Assembly: GCA_018920255.1 (NCBI GenBank)
Contig: JAHLMR010000019.1
Location: forward strand, 1-8,980
DNA length: 8,980 nucleotides
Origin: Candidatus Aenigmatarchaeota archaeon
Lineage (GTDB): Archaea; Aenigmatarchaeota; Aenigmatarchaeia; Aenigmatarchaeales; JAHLMR01
Direction of reading: 5' to 3'
The translations under genes and the position numbers were made by a program. Positions 6,892-8,980 of this stretch are shown here, piece after piece. Every line of letters begins with the position of its first letter. Position 1 is the first letter of the stretch. The notes beneath the pieces are model-generated. The model had not been told where the DNA came from. It searched no databases and saw only the letters and a program-made list of their open reading frames with translations.

Positions 6892-8609
6892 TATTTTTCT
6901 ACCTCTTTTTCTCTTCCACCTTTTTGAATTTCATATATATGTTTTATTCTTTCTATTGTATCTGCTTCTTCTGGTCCTTTTTCAGGACTTCTTAATCGTA
7001 CAAATCTTGGAAATCTTAAAGCAAATCCAGATGAATATGCCGGACTTCTTTGAATTTCTTCATAAGCAACCTCTATAACTATTTTTGGTTTAATTTTTAC
7101 TTCATTTCCTTTTTCACTTTCTATATAAGGCTTTAAAAGTTTTGTCATTTCTTCCATGGTAAAATCTTCTGGAGATGTCTTCTTTTCTTTTATACCTGTG
7201 CCAAGCATTCCACATTCTAAAAACTTTCCTGTATCAGGATCTCTACATGCTAAAATATAACTTCCTAGCCAACCTGCTCTTTTTCCAGTACCCCAACTTG
7301 CACCAACAATTACTAGATCAAGATTTTCTAGCGTTGGTTTTACTTTAAGCCATCCACCAGCAACTGTTCTTCCTGGCACATAAAAAGCATCTAAGTTTTT
7401 TACCATAACTCCTTCTTGTCCGTTTTTTAGTGCATTTTCATAAAATTTTTCTGCCTCTTTTAAATCATGAGTTATAAGTTGTTCTGCAAGTTGAAATTTT
7501 CCTGGTTTTATTCTTATTATTTTTTCAAGCATTTTTCTTCTTTCAGAAAATTTTATATTAAATGTATCTTTTCCATTAAGATAAATTATATCAAATATAT
7601 TAACCTGTATTGGAATTTCTTTAACCATTTTTTCTATATCATATTTTCTTTTTATTCTTTGAGATAGTAATTGAAAGGGAAGAGGTTTTTCAGTTTTTTT
7701 ATCTATTGCTATTACTTCACCTTCAACTATTGCAGCTTTTGCTTTTATACATTCTCTTGCAAGTTCAATTAAATCTGGAAATTGTTTTGTAATATTTTCA
7801 AGTCTTCTTGTATAAAGATATATTTCATTTCCTTTTTTATGAATTTGTACTCTTGCACCATCATATTTTATTTCAATTGCTGTCTTTTCATATGATTCTA
7901 ATGCATCTTTTAAAGAAGGTGCTTTTTCTCCTAGTAAAACATAAATAGGATTTCCCAATGTTATTTTAATATTTTTTAAACCATTTTCACCTTTTTCTTT
8001 TGCTATTTTTGCAACCTTTCCATAATCCTGTGTTATAAACCATGCTTTTTCAACTAAATCAACATCAACATTAAATGCTTTTGCTATTGCATCACGAATA
8101 AGACCTTCAGCAACCCCAACTCTTAACTCTTCTAATGCGGTTCTAACAATGTATTTTGCTTCTTCAGGCTTTGCTTGAGCTATAAGTTCAATAATTAGAT
8201 TTAATTTTCTTTCCATACTTCCTGCTCCAGACTGTTCTGCTATTTTTTGAAGTCCAGTAAAAACATTTTCAACTAAAAGTTGCTTTTTAATTAATATTGA
8301 TTGTGTTCTTCCCTTAGCCATTTCTTCTGCAACAATTCCTAAATCACCTATTTTATTAAAAGCTTTTGTAACATTTTCGTTAGATTTTCCGAATGCTTTG
8401 GAGATTGCTTTAATCATTAATTGATTTGCTATTCCTAATTCTTTGTCACTCCAAACAGGAAAAACCCGCCCAGATAATAGAAGAATAACTTTTTCTAAAT
8501 CATCTTCTGGTGTATTTTTTAAAAATTCTGCTATAATATCTGTCTTTTCAAGTTTTCCAGAAATTTTTTCAAGTTTTTGATATAATTTTACTAATTCAAG
8601 ATATTTCAT
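6891..8609 (-). CDS. lig: ATP-dependent DNA ligase (archaeal replicative/LigB type)
   Basis: A 572-residue ligase sealing nicks in duplex DNA during Okazaki fragment joining and repair. Length and architecture match archaeal ligases of about 560-600 residues. An N-terminal helical DNA-binding domain (about 1-215, with the AKPEEAKYIVRTALEELRVGV stretch split over 146-166) comes first. The adenylation domain carries motif I KYDGAR with nucleophile K248, TRRLENIT (267-274), EGEV (296-299), FDIIYLNG (339-346) and EGVMVK (399-404). Motif V, WLKVKP, is at 420-425. The OB-fold domain completes the protein (GTGKRAGWLGSYILA, VIEVAYEEIQRSP, LRFPRFVRLRSP). All catalytic motifs are intact. The PCNA-binding segment around Q103 (TQSILIKKQ) is degenerate compared with the QKSFF box known in Pyrococcus. 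It is the first gene of the operon with hjc, and its own TATA-like box lies about 27 nt upstream of its ATG. Cofactor choice (ATP, possibly ADP or NAD+) cannot be read from sequence. Confidence 0.96.
   Translation of the reverse strand: MKYLELVKLYQKLEKISGKLEKTDIIAEFLKNTPEDDLEKVILLLSGRVFPVWSDKELGIANQLMIKAISKAFGKSNENVTKAFNKIGDLGIVAEEMAKGRTQSILIKKQLLVENVFTGLQKIAEQSGAGSMERKLNLIIELIAQAKPEEAKYIVRTALEELRVGVAEGLIRDAIAKAFNVDVDLVEKAWFITQDYGKVAKIAKEKGENGLKNIKITLGNPIYVLLGEKAPSLKDALESYEKTAIEIKYDGARVQIHKKGNEIYLYTRRLENITKQFPDLIELARECIKAKAAIVEGEVIAIDKKTEKPLPFQLLSQRIKRKYDIEKMVKEIPIQVNIFDIIYLNGKDTFNIKFSERRKMLEKIIRIKPGKFQLAEQLITHDLKEAEKFYENALKNGQEGVMVKNLDAFYVPGRTVAGGWLKVKPTLENLDLVIVGASWGTGKRAGWLGSYILACRDPDTGKFLECGMLGTGIKEKKTSPEDFTMEEMTKLLKPYIESEKGNEVKIKPKIVIEVAYEEIQRSPAYSSGFALRFPRFVRLRSPEKGPEEADTIERIKHIYEIQKGGREKEVEK
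6901..6905 (-). promoter_or_regulatory. Shine-Dalgarno-like GAGGT for hjc
   Basis: On the minus strand GAGGT lies 9 nt before the hjc ATG, inside the last codons of ligase, and matches the conserved 3' end of archaeal 16S rRNA. It is the only convincing Shine-Dalgarno sequence I found. It stands in front of a gene that must be translated from within a transcript, while the promoter-proximal genes have none. Confidence 0.5.
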
Positions 8610-8631
8610 AATTTTATTTAAGTTTTTGAGT

Positions 8632-8639
8632 TTTATAAA
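8632..8639 (-). promoter_or_regulatory. TATA-like box for the ligase-hjc operon
   Basis: TTTATAAA (its own reverse complement's close match, on the minus strand) is centred 26-27 nt upstream of the ligase ATG at 8609. It is the best TATA match in the window, and no Shine-Dalgarno sequence lies between it and the ATG, so the operon mRNA is probably leaderless at ligase. Confidence 0.55.
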
Positions 8640-8828
8640 TATTTTATAATATCAAATAAAATCAAATTAAAGATAAAATGTATATGAAATTCTTATAGAG
8701 AAGAGCTTAATAAGGCGAAAAAATATAAATTTAAATAGTAGTTGCAAAGACAAGAAAAATTATTAAGAAAATTGAAATAATAATATTTAAATTAAAAAGC
8801 TTTTCTTTATAAAAATACAGCAAAAATC

Positions 8829-8838
8829 TTTAAATTTT
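8829..8838 (+). promoter_or_regulatory. TATA-like box for the partial gene at 8858
   Basis: TTTAAATTTT, whose TTTAAA core (8829-8834) is centred 26-27 nt upstream of the ATG at 8858. The spacing matches that of the ligase operon and the plus-strand genes and supports this ATG as the true start. Confidence 0.45.
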
Positions 8839-8857
8839 ATTTTTTTATAATTTTAAT

Positions 8858-8980
8858 ATGCAAATTAAATATATTATAGGAGTTTTAGTAATTATATCAA
8901 TGTTATTGATTTCTTTATATAATTTAAGATCAACTGGATATTTTATAGATTTAGGAAATGGAGAATGTGAATGCAATTCA
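8858..8980 (+). CDS. N-terminus of a membrane-anchored or exported protein (partial)
   Basis: The first 41 codons of a gene that leaves the window. Translation from the ATG at 8858 gives MQIKYIIGVLVIISMLLISL, one hydrophobic segment of about 17 residues after a single Lys, then YNLRSTGYFIDLGNGECECNS. The segment could be a signal peptide or a signal anchor; no clear cleavage site is visible before the polar part. Cys at residues 37 and 39 (GECECNS) suggest an extracytoplasmic domain with disulfides or metal ligands. The reading frame is open to the end, and the TATA-like box at the expected distance supports the start. The family cannot be judged from this much sequence. Confidence 0.65.
   Translation, partial: MQIKYIIGVLVIISMLLISLYNLRSTGYFIDLGNGECECNS

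Larger units (their letters stand above)
8610..8857. other. Divergent intergenic region, AT-rich, no gene found
   Basis: 248 nt between the divergent ligase and the partial gene at 8858. Both ends hold TATA-like boxes. The middle contains an imperfect tandem of a 10-mer (ATCAAATAAA / ATCAAATTAA, 8651-8670), a slightly less AT-rich patch (about 8691-8755) and an extra TATA-like stretch (ATATAAATTTAAATAG, 8723-8738) that does not serve either flanking gene at the usual spacing. Only very short reading frames occur (for example ATG TAT ATG ... TAG near 8678-8698). I see no tRNA fold and no C/D-box pair. Confidence 0.6.

Noticed and set aside
6755-7078. Plus-strand open frame of 107 codons with a Leu/Phe-rich stretch
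   Set aside because: It is antisense to hjc and the ligase C-terminus. The hydrophobic look comes from reading Glu/Lys-rich codons backwards, not from a real membrane segment.
7467-7667. Plus-strand open frame of 66 codons rich in Phe, Tyr and Lys
   Set aside because: It is antisense to the ligase adenylation domain; composition is typical of reverse-read AT-rich coding sequence.
8651-8670. Imperfect tandem of a 10-mer as a start of a repeat array or CRISPR
   Set aside because: Only two A/T-rich copies with a mismatch and no spacer; too weak to call a repeat element.
8795-8804. Palindrome AAAAGCTTTT as a possible intrinsic terminator or operator
   Set aside because: The stem is almost entirely A-T with no loop, expected by chance in this composition, and no gene ends nearby.

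Overview
The window looks like a piece of an AT-rich archaeal genome (roughly a quarter G+C by eye). Five points support Archaea: an ATP-dependent replicative-type DNA ligase, an Hjc-type Holliday junction resolvase, a RecJ/GAN-like DHH nuclease, an archaeal DRG/Obg-like protein with a C-terminal TGS domain, and TATA-like boxes about 27 nt upstream of start codons instead of Shine-Dalgarno sites. The base composition, short gaps and surface proteins with C-terminal membrane anchors and a Cys-rich CGN..C..EN..NCPSDC motif would fit a DPANN lineage such as Woesearchaeota or Pacearchaeota. That placement is inference.

Layout. Positions 1-133 hold the tail of a membrane-anchored surface protein. 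Four plus-strand genes follow with gaps of about 30-40 nt: a HemK2/Mtq2-type methyltransferase (174-758), a 999-residue exported multidomain protein anchored at its C-terminus (799-3798), a DRG-like P-loop protein with degenerate G motifs (3833-4660), and a DHH/DHHA1 phosphoesterase (4693-5997). That last gene meets a minus-strand operon tail to tail, with a 4-nt overlap. The operon reads ATP-dependent DNA ligase (8609-6891), Hjc (6891-6559), then a small exported Cys-rich membrane protein (6557-5994). After a 248-nt AT-rich divergent region, a new plus-strand gene for a membrane-anchored protein starts at 8858 and runs off the window.

How the genes fit together. Ligase, Hjc and the RecJ/GAN-like protein form a compact DNA replication/recombination neighbourhood: junction cleavage, end processing and nick sealing. 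The methyltransferase and TGS protein relate to translation. Three or four genes encode surface or membrane proteins. I see no mobile element, CRISPR array, rRNA or tRNA. Nothing in the window is clearly an undescribed defence or metabolic system. The points most worth a second look are the DRG-like protein with an altered nucleotide pocket, the exported protein embedded in the ligase-hjc operon, the amidotransferase-like domain on the large surface protein, the degenerate PCNA-binding site of the ligase, and the very regular leaderless-type promoter spacing.
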